This document shows, piece by piece, positions 26,423-34,538 of a DNA stretch of 64,000 nucleotides. The DNA is taken from positions 62,001 to 126,000 of the forward strand of contig NZ_JACJJL010000004.1 in NCBI RefSeq assembly GCF_016899955.1, written 5' to 3'. Position numbers and translations under genes: made by a program. A model generated the notes under the pieces. That model did no database searches, was not told where the DNA came from, and saw only the letters and a program-made list of their open reading frames with translations. The first letter of the stretch is position 1, and each line of letters starts with the position of its first letter. The DNA is from Marseilla massiliensis (lineage in GTDB: Bacteria > Bacteroidota > Bacteroidia > Bacteroidales > Bacteroidaceae).

Positions 26423-26460
26423 AAACAAAGGCAGGGCCATCGAAAAACGATAGCCCTGCC
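26423..26460 (-). terminator. Intrinsic terminator after tRNA-Pro
   Basis: A minus-strand hairpin pairs 26448-26460 with 26430-26442 (one G-U pair) around a five-base loop and runs into a T-rich tail at 26423-26429. It lies 9 bp beyond the tRNA 3' end. Confidence 0.85.
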
Positions 26461-26468
26461 TCAGCAAG

Positions 26469-26542
26469 TCGGGATGACTGGACTCGAACCAGCGACCTCA
26501 CGCCCCCCAGACGCGTGCGCTAACCAACTGCGCTACATCCCG
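26469..26542 (-). tRNA. tRNA-Pro (anticodon GGG)
   Basis: A 74-nt cloverleaf read by eye on the minus strand. The 7-bp acceptor stem pairs 26536-26542 with 26470-26476, and the discriminator base is A. The D arm contains AGTTGGTTA, the anticodon loop is CTGGGGG (anticodon GGG), and the T loop is TTCGAGT. The anticodon stem includes two G-U pairs. CCA is not encoded, so it depends on the cca product found nearby. Confidence 0.95.
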
Positions 26543-26574
26543 ATCAAAAGTTGCAACCTTTCTGAATTGCGGTG

Positions 26575-26606
26575 CAAAGGTAGTTACATTTTGTGGAATA
26601 TGCAAA
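26575..26606 (-). promoter_or_regulatory. Promoter of tRNA-Pro
   Basis: TACCTTTG at 26575-26582 with TTTG at 26603-26606, spaced 20 bp on the minus strand: a full consensus match. Transcription would begin close to 26568, about 25 nt before the tRNA. Confidence 0.85.
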
Positions 26607-26726
26607 TTTTCGGGCGACTTTTTTTGCATCTTCCGGCAACTGCAACGGTATCTGCCCCGACGGCAAACGGCCCGGGGCCCTGTGGCGAAGGGGCCGGGGC
26701 AGCAAACCGAAGGCTGCTGGCAAGCC

Positions 26727-27677
26727 CTATGCCGGCACAGCGCCACTGCCGCCAACCAGGCGGCAGGCGCGCCAAAACAGTCGGTAGGCACGGCACAGCC
26801 CGCCAATGCCGAGCAAGCGCAGGGCCACCGCCTTGAGCCGCGCCGACGCCCCGGCCACGCCCAACGGCCCGGCCGGGGCATCCGTGAGCCTCGGGGCGTC
26901 GCCCGTGAGCGCGCTCACGGAGAGCTGAATGTTGAGCACGTGCATGTAATAAGGGCCAAAGCCGGGCTTGCCGCGGTAGGCGCCGATGACGCGCATGTGC
27001 GAATCGAGCAGTGCCCTGAGCTCGTTGCCGCCTGCCGTGGCCGTTATCCCGCCTCCGTTCATGCAGTAATAGTACAGCCCGCTGTGCGTTGTGGCCACGC
27101 AAGAAGCGCGGCCGAGCAACTGCGGCAGCGTGAAGATGTCTTCAAAGGCCCGGCGCGGCGGAAACCGAACAGAATCAAACAAGGCGCGCCTGAACACCTT
27201 GTTCCACATGTATGCATGTGCGTATGCACGGGCTTCGAGCCAGTAGTCGTCAATGTTGCGGTACTCTCCGTCGGCAAAGGCCAGCATTTCCTGCTTCGGT
27301 GAACCGTAAAAGCGGCATACGCCATACTCCAGAATGTCGTACTCGGGGTGTGCCGACAGTGTGTCCATCAGCGCCCGGAGCGTTCCGGCAGCCATGAAAT
27401 CGTCGGAGTCAACAAACGTCACGTAACTACCGTTCATGGCGTCGAGCCCGCTGTTGCGCGCATCGCCGAGCCCGCCGTTTGGCTTGTGTATCACCCTGAT
27501 ACGGCTGTCGCGCGCCGCCCACTCGTCGCATTTCGCAGGGCAGCCGTCGGGCGACCCGTCGTCGACGAGTATTATTTCCAAATGCCTGTAGTCCTGTCCG
27601 ACCACGCTCCCGATGCACCGGTCGATGGTTGAAAAGGTCTTGTAGACTGGTATTATCACTGTCAGAAGGTTGTCCAT
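26727..27677 (-). CDS. Family 2 glycosyltransferase
   Basis: Transfers a sugar from a nucleotide-sugar donor to an unknown acceptor, probably for surface polysaccharide or glycolipid. The 316-residue product has the GT-A fold signatures: LTVIIPVYKTFSTIDRCIGSV at the start, EIILVDDGSPDG near 34-45, the NGGLGDARNSGL segment, and the metal-binding DSDDF near 89-93. A FEDIFTLPQLL helix near 184 is typical of these enzymes. The ATG at 27677 fits the domain start; upstream in-frame codons lack homology. Single gene, no capsule cluster next to it. Confidence 0.85.
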   Translation of the reverse strand: MDNLLTVIIPVYKTFSTIDRCIGSVVGQDYRHLEIILVDDGSPDGCPAKCDEWAARDSRIRVIHKPNGGLGDARNSGLDAMNGSYVTFVDSDDFMAAGTLRALMDTLSAHPEYDILEYGVCRFYGSPKQEMLAFADGEYRNIDDYWLEARAYAHAYMWNKVFRRALFDSVRFPPRRAFEDIFTLPQLLGRASCVATTHSGLYYYCMNGGGITATAGGNELRALLDSHMRVIGAYRGKPGFGPYYMHVLNIQLSVSALTGDAPRLTDAPAGPLGVAGASARLKAVALRLLGIGGLCRAYRLFWRACRLVGGSGAVPA

Positions 27678-27791
27678 AGACTGTAATGATTGGTTGGCAT
27701 CACGCGGCCTGGCCACCGGCGGCGCCCTGCTGCCATGCGGCATGCGCCCGGAGGGGGCCGTGGTTTTGCCATTGCGTGGCTTTATATGCTG

Positions 27792-27799
27792 CAAAGTTA
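27792..27799 (-). promoter_or_regulatory. Promoter -7 box of the glycosyltransferase gene
   Basis: TAACTTTG on the minus strand, 114 bp before the ATG. The nearest TTTG (27812-27815) is only 12 bp away and is not a proper -33. Confidence 0.45.
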
Positions 27800-28048
27800 A
27801 TGAAAAAAGGGCAAACGCCCACTACCTGCCACGCCCAAAACATCATGCCGGGGCTGTTTCGCCGTGCCGTGCAAGTGGCACCGTCGGGGCGGCGACACCA
27901 CGAGACACCGAAGCCATGCGGCCCGTGAGCCACGCCCGTCACCGCCATTACACATATTTATATTATATAAGGGCCATCGCCGCGGCAACCCTGTGGCGTA
28001 ACATCGATGCAACACTATCGTCTCAATTCCTTAACTGCCGTGTTACGC
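27800..28048. other. Intergenic gap between divergent genes, nothing recognised
   Basis: About 250 bp of sequence that turns AT-rich near 27950-27970. No open frame, array or clear hairpin is supportable here. Confidence 0.4.
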
Positions 28049-28067
28049 TTTGTTTACATACCTTAAG

Positions 28068-28075
28068 TAATTTTG
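28068..28075 (+). promoter_or_regulatory. Promoter -7 box of the TonB-receptor gene
   Basis: TAATTTTG fits TAnnTTTG and lies 27 bp before the ATG at 28103. A TTTG at 28049-28052 is 15 bp upstream, closer than the usual 19-20. Confidence 0.55.
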
Positions 28076-28102
28076 CAACCAGAAAAGACATAAACTGTGA
28101 AT

Positions 28103-30949
28103 ATGATGAAGACGGTAAGTAGATTTGTAATGACAGCGGCCATCGCCGCAAGCATGACCACGGGCGCTTGGGCCGTCCAGGAGGCCGAAGCCGACCTTGG
28201 TTCCGTTACAGGACGCATCACCGACAGCGAGAAACGTGTGCTGCCGGGAGCATCCGTTATTGTGGAAGACCTGCACACGGGCGTAACAACCGACATCAAC
28301 GGCTACTACAAGCTGCCCGTGCTGAAGCCGGGAACCTACACGCTAAAGATTTCATACGTGGGATATGCCCCCATCACCCGCAAGATAACGGTCACCGACA
28401 AGAAGTCGCAGGTAAACAATTTCGTGATGAGCGAGGGCCACGAACTGAAGGAGATAGAGGTGCAGGGGGCGCTCAGCGAGCAGCGCCGGGCCCTCCAGAT
28501 GCAGAAGAGCGGCATGGGATTGACCAACGTTGTGTCGGCCGACCAGGCCGGGAAGTTCCCCGACTCAAACATAGGTGACGCCCTCAAGCGCATAAGCGGC
28601 ATCAATGTGCAATACGACCAGGGCGAAGCGCGATTCGGACAGGTGCGCGGCACGAGCGCCGACCTGACCTCGGTGACCATCAACGGCAACAGGATTCCGT
28701 CGGCAGAAGGCGACACACGCAACGTGCAACTCGACCTCATACCATCCGACATGATTCAGACCATCGAGGTAAACAAGGTCGTCACCTCCGACATGGACGG
28801 CGACGCGATAGGCGGAGAGATAAACCTCGTGACAAAGAACACGCCGTTCCACCGAGTGCTCAACTTCATGGTGGGCACCGGCTACAGCTGGATTAGCGGA
28901 AAGCCGCAGTGGAACCTCGGGGCCACGTGGGGCCAGCGCTTCTTCGACAACAAGCTCGGCGTCATGGCGTCGGCCTCATACCAATACGCACCGGGAGGCT
29001 CCGACAACACCGAATTTGAGTATGACACCGACGACGACGGCGTGGTGCTGAAAGAAATCCAGGCGCGCCAATACTACGTGACGCGCGAACGGCAGAGCTA
29101 TTCGCTGGCCCTCGACTATCAGTTCAACCCGCTCAACAAGATATCGTTCAAGGGAATATACAACCGCCGCAACGACTGGGAGAACCGGTTCCGCGTGCAG
29201 TACAAGGACCTCGACGAGGATGTGCAGGAGATAACGATGGAAACCAAGGCCGGAGCCGACAACACCAAGGACGCAAGACTGGAGCGGCAGCAGACCATGG
29301 ACTTCACTCTCGACGGACAACACTACATCGGCAACCTCAAGATAGACTGGGCTGCAAGCTACTCGAGAGCCACCGAGGAACGCCCGAACGAACGCTACGC
29401 CTCGATAAAATACAAAGACATCGACGTTGCCAGCGGCCTGCAGGACGTGGGCGGAAGGCAGCCTTACACCACCGTGGCCATACCGTCGATAAGCGACGAG
29501 GGCTGGGAGTTCGACGAACTGACCAACCAAGACGAGGACATAGAGGAGAATGAGTACAAAGCCCGCCTCAACTTTGAACTGCCGCTCGCCAAGGGCCGCT
29601 TCGGCAACAAGCTCAAGTTCGGCGGCAAGTACACCTACAAGGACAAGAGCAAGGACGTCAGTTTCTATGAGTTCGACGGCGAAGAGATGCTCGGCGACTG
29701 GCGCAAGCAAGTGTCATACAAGATTCGCGACGGGTTCATGCCGGGCAACTTCTACCCCATCAACTCGCCTTTCATAAGCAAAGAGTTCCTCGGCGGGCTG
29801 CAGCTATACTCTCAGTATGGCGACGAGGTGTATGAAGAGGAGGCCGGCAACTACGACGTGAAAGAGCAGATCACGGCAGGCTACATACGCTTCGACCAGA
29901 AGCTGGGCAGCAAACTCGACGCCACCATCGGACTGCGCGTGGAGCACACCTCGCTGAAGACCAACGGATTCAACTACCAGGCGTGGGAAGAGGCCGAGCT
30001 GGACGACGCCGGCCAGCCCGTGCTCGACGAAGACGGCGAGCCGCAGATGCAAGACCGGGAGAGCCTTACGCCCACCGGCGAGTACAAGCACAACTACACC
30101 AACGTGCTGCCGAGCGTGCTGCTGAAATACAGGGTGAACGACGACTTCAACATACGCGCATCGTTCACCGAGACACTCTCGCGCCCGAAATACTCTGCCC
30201 TGATAGCCAACAAGACGTTTAACCTGGCCGACGAGGAGGCAACAATAGGCGACCCGAACACGGAGCCAACCACTTCGTTCAACTACGACCTCTCGGCCGA
30301 ATACTACTTCAAGAGCATCGGCCTGGTCAGCCTGGGCCTTTTCTACAAAGACATCAAGAACGTCAACGTTGAAACCATCGGCTACTACACCGGCGAGGAG
30401 CTCGGACTGAGGGGCAACACCAATGAGTTTGAGGTTGAGCAGAACATGAATGCATACGACGCGCGCATCTTCGGCGTCGAGGTGGGCTACCAGCGCGACT
30501 TCGGTTTCATCTCGCCCGCGCTGAAGTGCCTCGGGTTCTACGGCAACTACACGTACACCCACAGCACCACCCGCAACTATAACGAGCGCCTGGGCATAAC
30601 CGACGGCGACGACGTAAAGATGGCCGGGTCGCCCGAACACACCGCCAACGCATCGCTGTACTTCGAGAAAGCCGGCGTGAACGTGCGCCTGTCGTACAAC
30701 TTCGCGTCTGAGTTCATCGACCAGATGAACACCGGCGCACGCGCACTCGACCGCTACTACGACAAGGTGAACTACCTTGACCTCAACGCAAGCTACACAT
30801 GGGGGCGCGACACCAAGTTCACAGTGTTCGCAGAAGCCCACAACCTGCTCAACCAACCGCTGCGCTACTACCAGGGCGAGAAGGACAGGACGATGCAGGT
30901 GGAATACTACGGCGTGAAGGTAAACGCCGGTTTCAAAATCAACCTGTAA
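28103..30949 (+). CDS. TonB-dependent outer-membrane receptor
   Basis: Energy-coupled outer-membrane importer of 948 residues. Signal peptide MMKTVSRFVMTAAIAASMTTGAWA; then a carboxypeptidase-regulatory-like domain (about 35-115, GSVTGRITDSEKRVLPGASV), a plug domain (about 125-240, with DALKRISGINVQ and GGEINLVTKN), and a long beta-barrel ending in the aromatic-poor strand KVNAGFKINL. No SusD-type partner follows. The next gene encodes an exported phosphatase, so uptake of phosphate or a dephosphorylated product is a reasonable guess, not proven. Confidence 0.93.
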   Translation: MMKTVSRFVMTAAIAASMTTGAWAVQEAEADLGSVTGRITDSEKRVLPGASVIVEDLHTGVTTDINGYYKLPVLKPGTYTLKISYVGYAPITRKITVTDKKSQVNNFVMSEGHELKEIEVQGALSEQRRALQMQKSGMGLTNVVSADQAGKFPDSNIGDALKRISGINVQYDQGEARFGQVRGTSADLTSVTINGNRIPSAEGDTRNVQLDLIPSDMIQTIEVNKVVTSDMDGDAIGGEINLVTKNTPFHRVLNFMVGTGYSWISGKPQWNLGATWGQRFFDNKLGVMASASYQYAPGGSDNTEFEYDTDDDGVVLKEIQARQYYVTRERQSYSLALDYQFNPLNKISFKGIYNRRNDWENRFRVQYKDLDEDVQEITMETKAGADNTKDARLERQQTMDFTLDGQHYIGNLKIDWAASYSRATEERPNERYASIKYKDIDVASGLQDVGGRQPYTTVAIPSISDEGWEFDELTNQDEDIEENEYKARLNFELPLAKGRFGNKLKFGGKYTYKDKSKDVSFYEFDGEEMLGDWRKQVSYKIRDGFMPGNFYPINSPFISKEFLGGLQLYSQYGDEVYEEEAGNYDVKEQITAGYIRFDQKLGSKLDATIGLRVEHTSLKTNGFNYQAWEEAELDDAGQPVLDEDGEPQMQDRESLTPTGEYKHNYTNVLPSVLLKYRVNDDFNIRASFTETLSRPKYSALIANKTFNLADEEATIGDPNTEPTTSFNYDLSAEYYFKSIGLVSLGLFYKDIKNVNVETIGYYTGEELGLRGNTNEFEVEQNMNAYDARIFGVEVGYQRDFGFISPALKCLGFYGNYTYTHSTTRNYNERLGITDGDDVKMAGSPEHTANASLYFEKAGVNVRLSYNFASEFIDQMNTGARALDRYYDKVNYLDLNASYTWGRDTKFTVFAEAHNLLNQPLRYYQGEKDRTMQVEYYGVKVNAGFKINL

Positions 30950-30965
30950 CCAACAACACCTCACG

Positions 30966-31000
30966 GGCGGACCGCTTGAACACCAAGCGGCCCGCCTTTG
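30966..31000 (+). terminator. Terminator-like hairpin after the TonB receptor
   Basis: GGCGGACCGCTTG at 30966-30978 pairs with CAAGCGGCCCGCC at 30984-30996 with one mismatch. The T run is short (TTT). It may only attenuate read-through into the phosphatase gene. Confidence 0.65.
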
Positions 31001-31179
31001 CGTTGTGGCGTGCCACCGGCGGCAGCAAGCCCCGGCTGCAAGGGCAGGGCGAAACACATATTAAAATACTGTTACCGGGGCCGCATTTCAGGTTGTTTTC
31101 AGAAACTTACGCCACCTTTGCGCCACGAAACAGCGAACAAGCAACATTATACAACAAAACAGAAACAACACAAACGATT

Positions 31180-32148
31180 ATGAAAACATTCAAGACGCTT
31201 GGCCGGCAGATGATGACCTGCATGGCCGCAATGGCACTGACACTGGCCACGGGCACCGCCGCCGTGGCCCAGACACCGGCCGACTGGGAGAAGATGGGCG
31301 GCGACGTGGTTCTTTACATGGCCAACGACCTGGGCCGAAACGGATACTATGAGCAGAAGCCCGTGGCCGAGCTCATGGGGCGCGTGGCCGAGACCACAGG
31401 GCCGGAACTGATCATCGCTGCCGGCGACGTGCACCATTTCGAGGGCGTGGCCTCAGTAAACGACCCGCTGTGGATGACAAACTACGAGCTCATATACTCG
31501 CACCCGGAACTCATGCTCGACTGGAACCCGATAATGGGCAACCACGAGTACCGTGGCAACACGCAGGCAGTGATAGACTATTCGAAGGTGAGCAGGCGCT
31601 GGGACATGCCTGCCCGCTACTACACCAAGGTGGTCGACGAGGACGGAACAACCGTGCGCATTGTCTTCATCGACACAACGCCGCTCATATCAAAGTACCG
31701 CGAGGAAACCGACAAGTACCCCGACGCCGCCAGGCAAGACAACGCCGCACAGCTGGAGTGGCTTGACAACACGCTCAAAAACGCCAAAGAAGACTGGGTG
31801 ATAGTGGTTGGCCACCACCCGATATACGCCCAGACAAGCAAGGACGACGTGGAACGGCAAGACATGCAGCGCCAGCTTCTGCCCATACTCCACAAGTATG
31901 GCAACGTGGCAATATACGCCTGCGGCCACATACACAACTACCAGCACATCAAGATGGCGGGCGACGACATCGACTACGTGGTCAACACGTCGGGCTCTCT
32001 GGCCCGCAAGGTCGAGCCAACCACGGGAACCGTGTTCTGCGCGGGGGTCGAAGGATTTTCTGTGATATCCGCCACGAAAAAGCAACTCAACATGTACATG
32101 CTCGACAAGACGGGCAAGGCAATACACACCGTGACCAAAAACAAGTGA
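31180..32148 (+). CDS. Secreted metallophosphoesterase (acid phosphatase-like)
   Basis: A 322-residue exported phosphatase with signal peptide (cleavage after TAAVAQ). Metallophosphoesterase motifs appear in order: NDLGRNGYY near residue 47, GDVHHFEGV near 83-91, GNHEYRGN near 125, GHHPIY near 211 and CGHIHNYQH near 247. The opening resembles tartrate-resistant/purple acid phosphatases, but motif II reads GDVHH, not GDxxY, so the Tyr ligand that gives the purple enzymes their colour is absent. It follows the TonB receptor by 230 bp; joint phosphate-ester use is inferred. Confidence 0.85.
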   Translation: MKTFKTLGRQMMTCMAAMALTLATGTAAVAQTPADWEKMGGDVVLYMANDLGRNGYYEQKPVAELMGRVAETTGPELIIAAGDVHHFEGVASVNDPLWMTNYELIYSHPELMLDWNPIMGNHEYRGNTQAVIDYSKVSRRWDMPARYYTKVVDEDGTTVRIVFIDTTPLISKYREETDKYPDAARQDNAAQLEWLDNTLKNAKEDWVIVVGHHPIYAQTSKDDVERQDMQRQLLPILHKYGNVAIYACGHIHNYQHIKMAGDDIDYVVNTSGSLARKVEPTTGTVFCAGVEGFSVISATKKQLNMYMLDKTGKAIHTVTKNK

Positions 32149-32165
32149 CCGCCGGCCACAACCGA

Positions 32166-32203
32166 AAATGCGGGGCTGCCACCGAGGCTGCCCCGCATTT
32201 GCA
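32166..32203 (+). terminator. Intrinsic terminator after the phosphatase gene
   Basis: Perfect 11-bp inverted repeat, AAATGCGGGGC at 32166-32176 and its complement at 32190-32200, 17 nt after the stop codon. The T run is only three bases. Confidence 0.75.
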
Positions 32204-32322
32204 TTATTGCAGGGCGGAGCAGCGCCCGCCGACGGCCGTTGCCGGCAAGCATCAACCCAAGACACAGCCCGCCGAATGGCAACGGAACACCCCGCCCAAG
32301 CTCGCCCCGACGGCACCGCACA

Positions 32323-32408
32323 GCCAAACGGCACGTTCGGCAACCTAAAACGGCACATACGGCACCCCAAAACGGCTCGTTTCGCAACGCAAAACGGCAC
32401 GTATTGCC
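32323..32408. repeat. 22-bp periodic intergenic array E (four units)
   Basis: Cores AACGGCAC (32327), AACGGCAC (32349), AACGGCTC (32371) and AACGGCAC (32393), exactly 22 bp apart. This array uses the GCAC variant of the core in three of four units. It lies in an 867-bp gap between the phosphatase and GH28 genes. Confidence 0.85.
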
Positions 32409-32473
32409 AACTGCCTGCATATCAGCGCATTGGCACCATAGCCCGGCCGGCCGGACAATCACGGCCAACACAC

Positions 32474-32683
32474 AAAGAAAAGCCCGTGCATTTGCTTCTG
32501 CGGAGTCTCCTCCCCGCCACAAACGCACGGACTTCCGGGCTTAAATTCAGATTATAAAGAAAAGAGTAAATATAATACGCCTCTTCGTCGAACATATCCC
32601 ATGCTCTCCCAAAAAGCCGGGCCTCGGCTGGCCCGAAATATAGAATTAAAATATCACAAGGTGCTCATCTATTTCTCAATGGC
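32474..32683 (-). ncRNA. Candidate structured non-coding RNA (6S / Bacteroidales-1-like?)
   Basis: A consensus -7 box (TATCTTTG, 32690-32697) drives leftward transcription where no gene is found. About 75 nt on, a hairpin (32630-32635 with 32618-32623) is followed by TTTTT. Beyond it, a long imperfect hairpin spans 32542-32480: AAGCCCG/CGGGCTT, then TGCGTTTG/CAAATGCA, then a GGAG-GAGA-CTCC tip with a GNRA tetraloop, followed by a T-rich tail. A promoter plus a long bulged hairpin and a terminator recall Bacteroidales 6S-like RNAs, but I cannot confirm the family. A short 73-nt RNA ending at the first hairpin is the alternative. Confidence 0.4.
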
Positions 32684-32689
32684 ACGTCG

Positions 32690-32697
32690 CAAAGATA
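32690..32697 (-). promoter_or_regulatory. Promoter -7 box of the candidate ncRNA
   Basis: TATCTTTG on the minus strand. A TTTG at 32711-32714 is 13 bp upstream, so the -33 match is poor. Confidence 0.5.
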
Positions 32698-32959
32698 CGA
32701 AAAAATATTTCAAATCAACACGTTTTTGCCTAAAAATTTTTCTATTTCGCAAATATTTCTCCCTAAAAGCGAGATTTCGGCAGCCAAACACGCATCGTTG
32801 GTCGTCACATCGCCGCCATTTCGCCCCATCCTGACGACGCTTGACGCTATATGGCCAGCCCCGCCCACCCCATGGCAACGCCGGCACTGCAACATGGCGG
32901 GCCAAAGGGCGCAGTGCATTAAAATTAATGAAAAAGAGGCGTTTCTGCCAAAATAATGC

Positions 32960-32967
32960 TATTTTTG
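32960..32967 (+). promoter_or_regulatory. Promoter -7 box of the GH28 gene
   Basis: TATTTTTG at 32960-32967 fits TAnnTTTG, 48 bp before the ATG at 33016. TTTC at 32942-32945 is 14 bp upstream. Confidence 0.55.
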
Positions 32968-33015
32968 CAGGCAAAGACGAAGCTACTAAACGCAAACGAA
33001 ACTAAAATAACGACA

Positions 33016-34431
33016 ATGAAAAGACCCAAGACACTTATGAGCCTGCTGCTCGGCGTAGCATCCGTCATGACGCTCAGCAGCTTCACCGTTGCCGAGTACG
33101 ACTCAATCAAGGTGGCGGCGCCGTTCCCCATGCCGGCAATAGCCATCTACGACTTCCCGCACAACGACTTCTCGATTGCCGACTACGGCGCAAAGAAGCA
33201 GGGTACCGACACCGACGAAAACTGCACCACGGCCAACACCGAGGCGTTCAAGCGGGCAATGCAGGCCTGCAACGAGGCCGGAGGAGGCCGCGTGGTGGTG
33301 CCCGACGGGGTATGGCCCTGCGGCCCCATCCACTTCAAGAGCAACTGCGAGCTGCACCTGAGCGACGGTGCCACGGTGCTCTTCTCGTCAGACCCGGAGC
33401 GGTTTCTGCCCGCCGTCGAGGTGAGCTGGGAAGGGCTGGAGTGCATGAACTACTCGCCCATGGTGTATGCCTACCAATGCGAGAACATCGCCATCACCGG
33501 AGGAGGCAAGCTCACGCCCGACATGACCACCTGGAAAACGTGGTTCAGCCGCCCGAAGCCTCACCTCGAGGCCCTCAAGCAGCTCTACGACTGGGGCTAC
33601 CGGGGCACGCCCGTGGCCCAGCGGCAGGCTGCCGTGGGCCAAAACCACCTGCGCCCGCACATGATTCACTTCAACCAGTGCCGCAACGTGCTGCTCGACG
33701 GGTTCAAGATACGCAACTCCCCGTTCTGGACAATACACATGTACCGCTGTGAGGGGGGCGTGGTGCGCAACCTCGATGTGTATGCCCACGGCCACAACAA
33801 CGACGGAATAGACATCGAGATGACCCGCAACTTCCTGATAGAAGACTGCGTCTTCGACCAGGGAGACGACGGGGTGGTAATCAAGTCGGGCCGCAACCAC
33901 GACGCATGGCGCATAGGGCGCCCCACAGAAAACATTGTGGTGCGCAACTGCCGCGTGCGCAACGCCCACGGACTGCTCGTGGTTGGCAGCGAGATTTCGG
34001 GCGGAATACGCAATGTCTACATGCACGACTGCTCGATGGACGACAAGGTCATCACGCTGTTCTACCTGAAGACCAACCACCGCCGCGGCGCATTCATCGA
34101 GAACATCTACATGGAGCGCGTCAGCGCAAACCGCATGCAGCGGGCCTTTGCCGTAGACACCGACGTGCTGTACCAGTGGAAGGACCTCGTGCCAACGTAC
34201 AAAGACTCCATCACCGCCATAAGGAACATCTTCATGCGCGACGTCAGATGCCATGAGGCCGACGGCATTTACGAGATAAACGGCGACAAACGGCTGCCCG
34301 TAAAGAACGTAAACATAGAGAACCTTGAGGTGGACACCGTGCGCAAATACACCACACGGGCTGCCAATGTGGAGGGCCTGAACACAAAGAACATAAAGTG
34401 GAAGGCCTTTGCAGGCAAGGAAGACAAGTGA
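33016..34431 (+). CDS. Glycoside hydrolase family 28 (polygalacturonase-like), exported
   Basis: Predicted pectin-backbone hydrolase of the right-handed parallel beta-helix family. The 471-residue protein has a signal peptide (MKRPKTLMSLLLGVASVMTLSSFTVA). The entry strand DYGAKKQGTDTDENCTTANTEAFKRA near residue 55 is typical of GH28. Catalytic region: HNNDGIDIE near 256, QGDDGVVIKSG near 279 with the paired acids, then NAHGLLVVGSE near 315 and FYLKTNH near 350, at the places of the family's GHG and RIKT motifs. It is followed by an esterase gene, so a small pectin or rhamnogalacturonan unit is likely. Confidence 0.88.
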   Translation: MKRPKTLMSLLLGVASVMTLSSFTVAEYDSIKVAAPFPMPAIAIYDFPHNDFSIADYGAKKQGTDTDENCTTANTEAFKRAMQACNEAGGGRVVVPDGVWPCGPIHFKSNCELHLSDGATVLFSSDPERFLPAVEVSWEGLECMNYSPMVYAYQCENIAITGGGKLTPDMTTWKTWFSRPKPHLEALKQLYDWGYRGTPVAQRQAAVGQNHLRPHMIHFNQCRNVLLDGFKIRNSPFWTIHMYRCEGGVVRNLDVYAHGHNNDGIDIEMTRNFLIEDCVFDQGDDGVVIKSGRNHDAWRIGRPTENIVVRNCRVRNAHGLLVVGSEISGGIRNVYMHDCSMDDKVITLFYLKTNHRRGAFIENIYMERVSANRMQRAFAVDTDVLYQWKDLVPTYKDSITAIRNIFMRDVRCHEADGIYEINGDKRLPVKNVNIENLEVDTVRKYTTRAANVEGLNTKNIKWKAFAGKEDK

Positions 34432-34440
34432 AAAACGCAA

Positions 34441-34468
34441 GCCGGCGCCCCTGCCTGTGGGCGCCGGC
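34441..34468 (+). terminator. Strong hairpin between GH28 and esterase genes
   Basis: Perfect 10-bp stem, GCCGGCGCCC at 34441-34450 with its complement at 34459-34468, starting 10 bp after the GH28 stop. There is no T run, so it could be an RNA-stability or attenuation hairpin and not a terminator. Confidence 0.5.
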
Positions 34469-34538
34469 AGCCCGCCGGGCCTGCCGCACGACGGCGTGAG
34501 GCGGGCCCGGCACCACGACCAACCATACTTCACAAACT

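Noticed and set aside
32601..32834. 77-residue frame in the AT-rich gap before GH28
   Set aside because: It overlaps the candidate ncRNA promoter and is Lys/Phe-rich low-complexity sequence.
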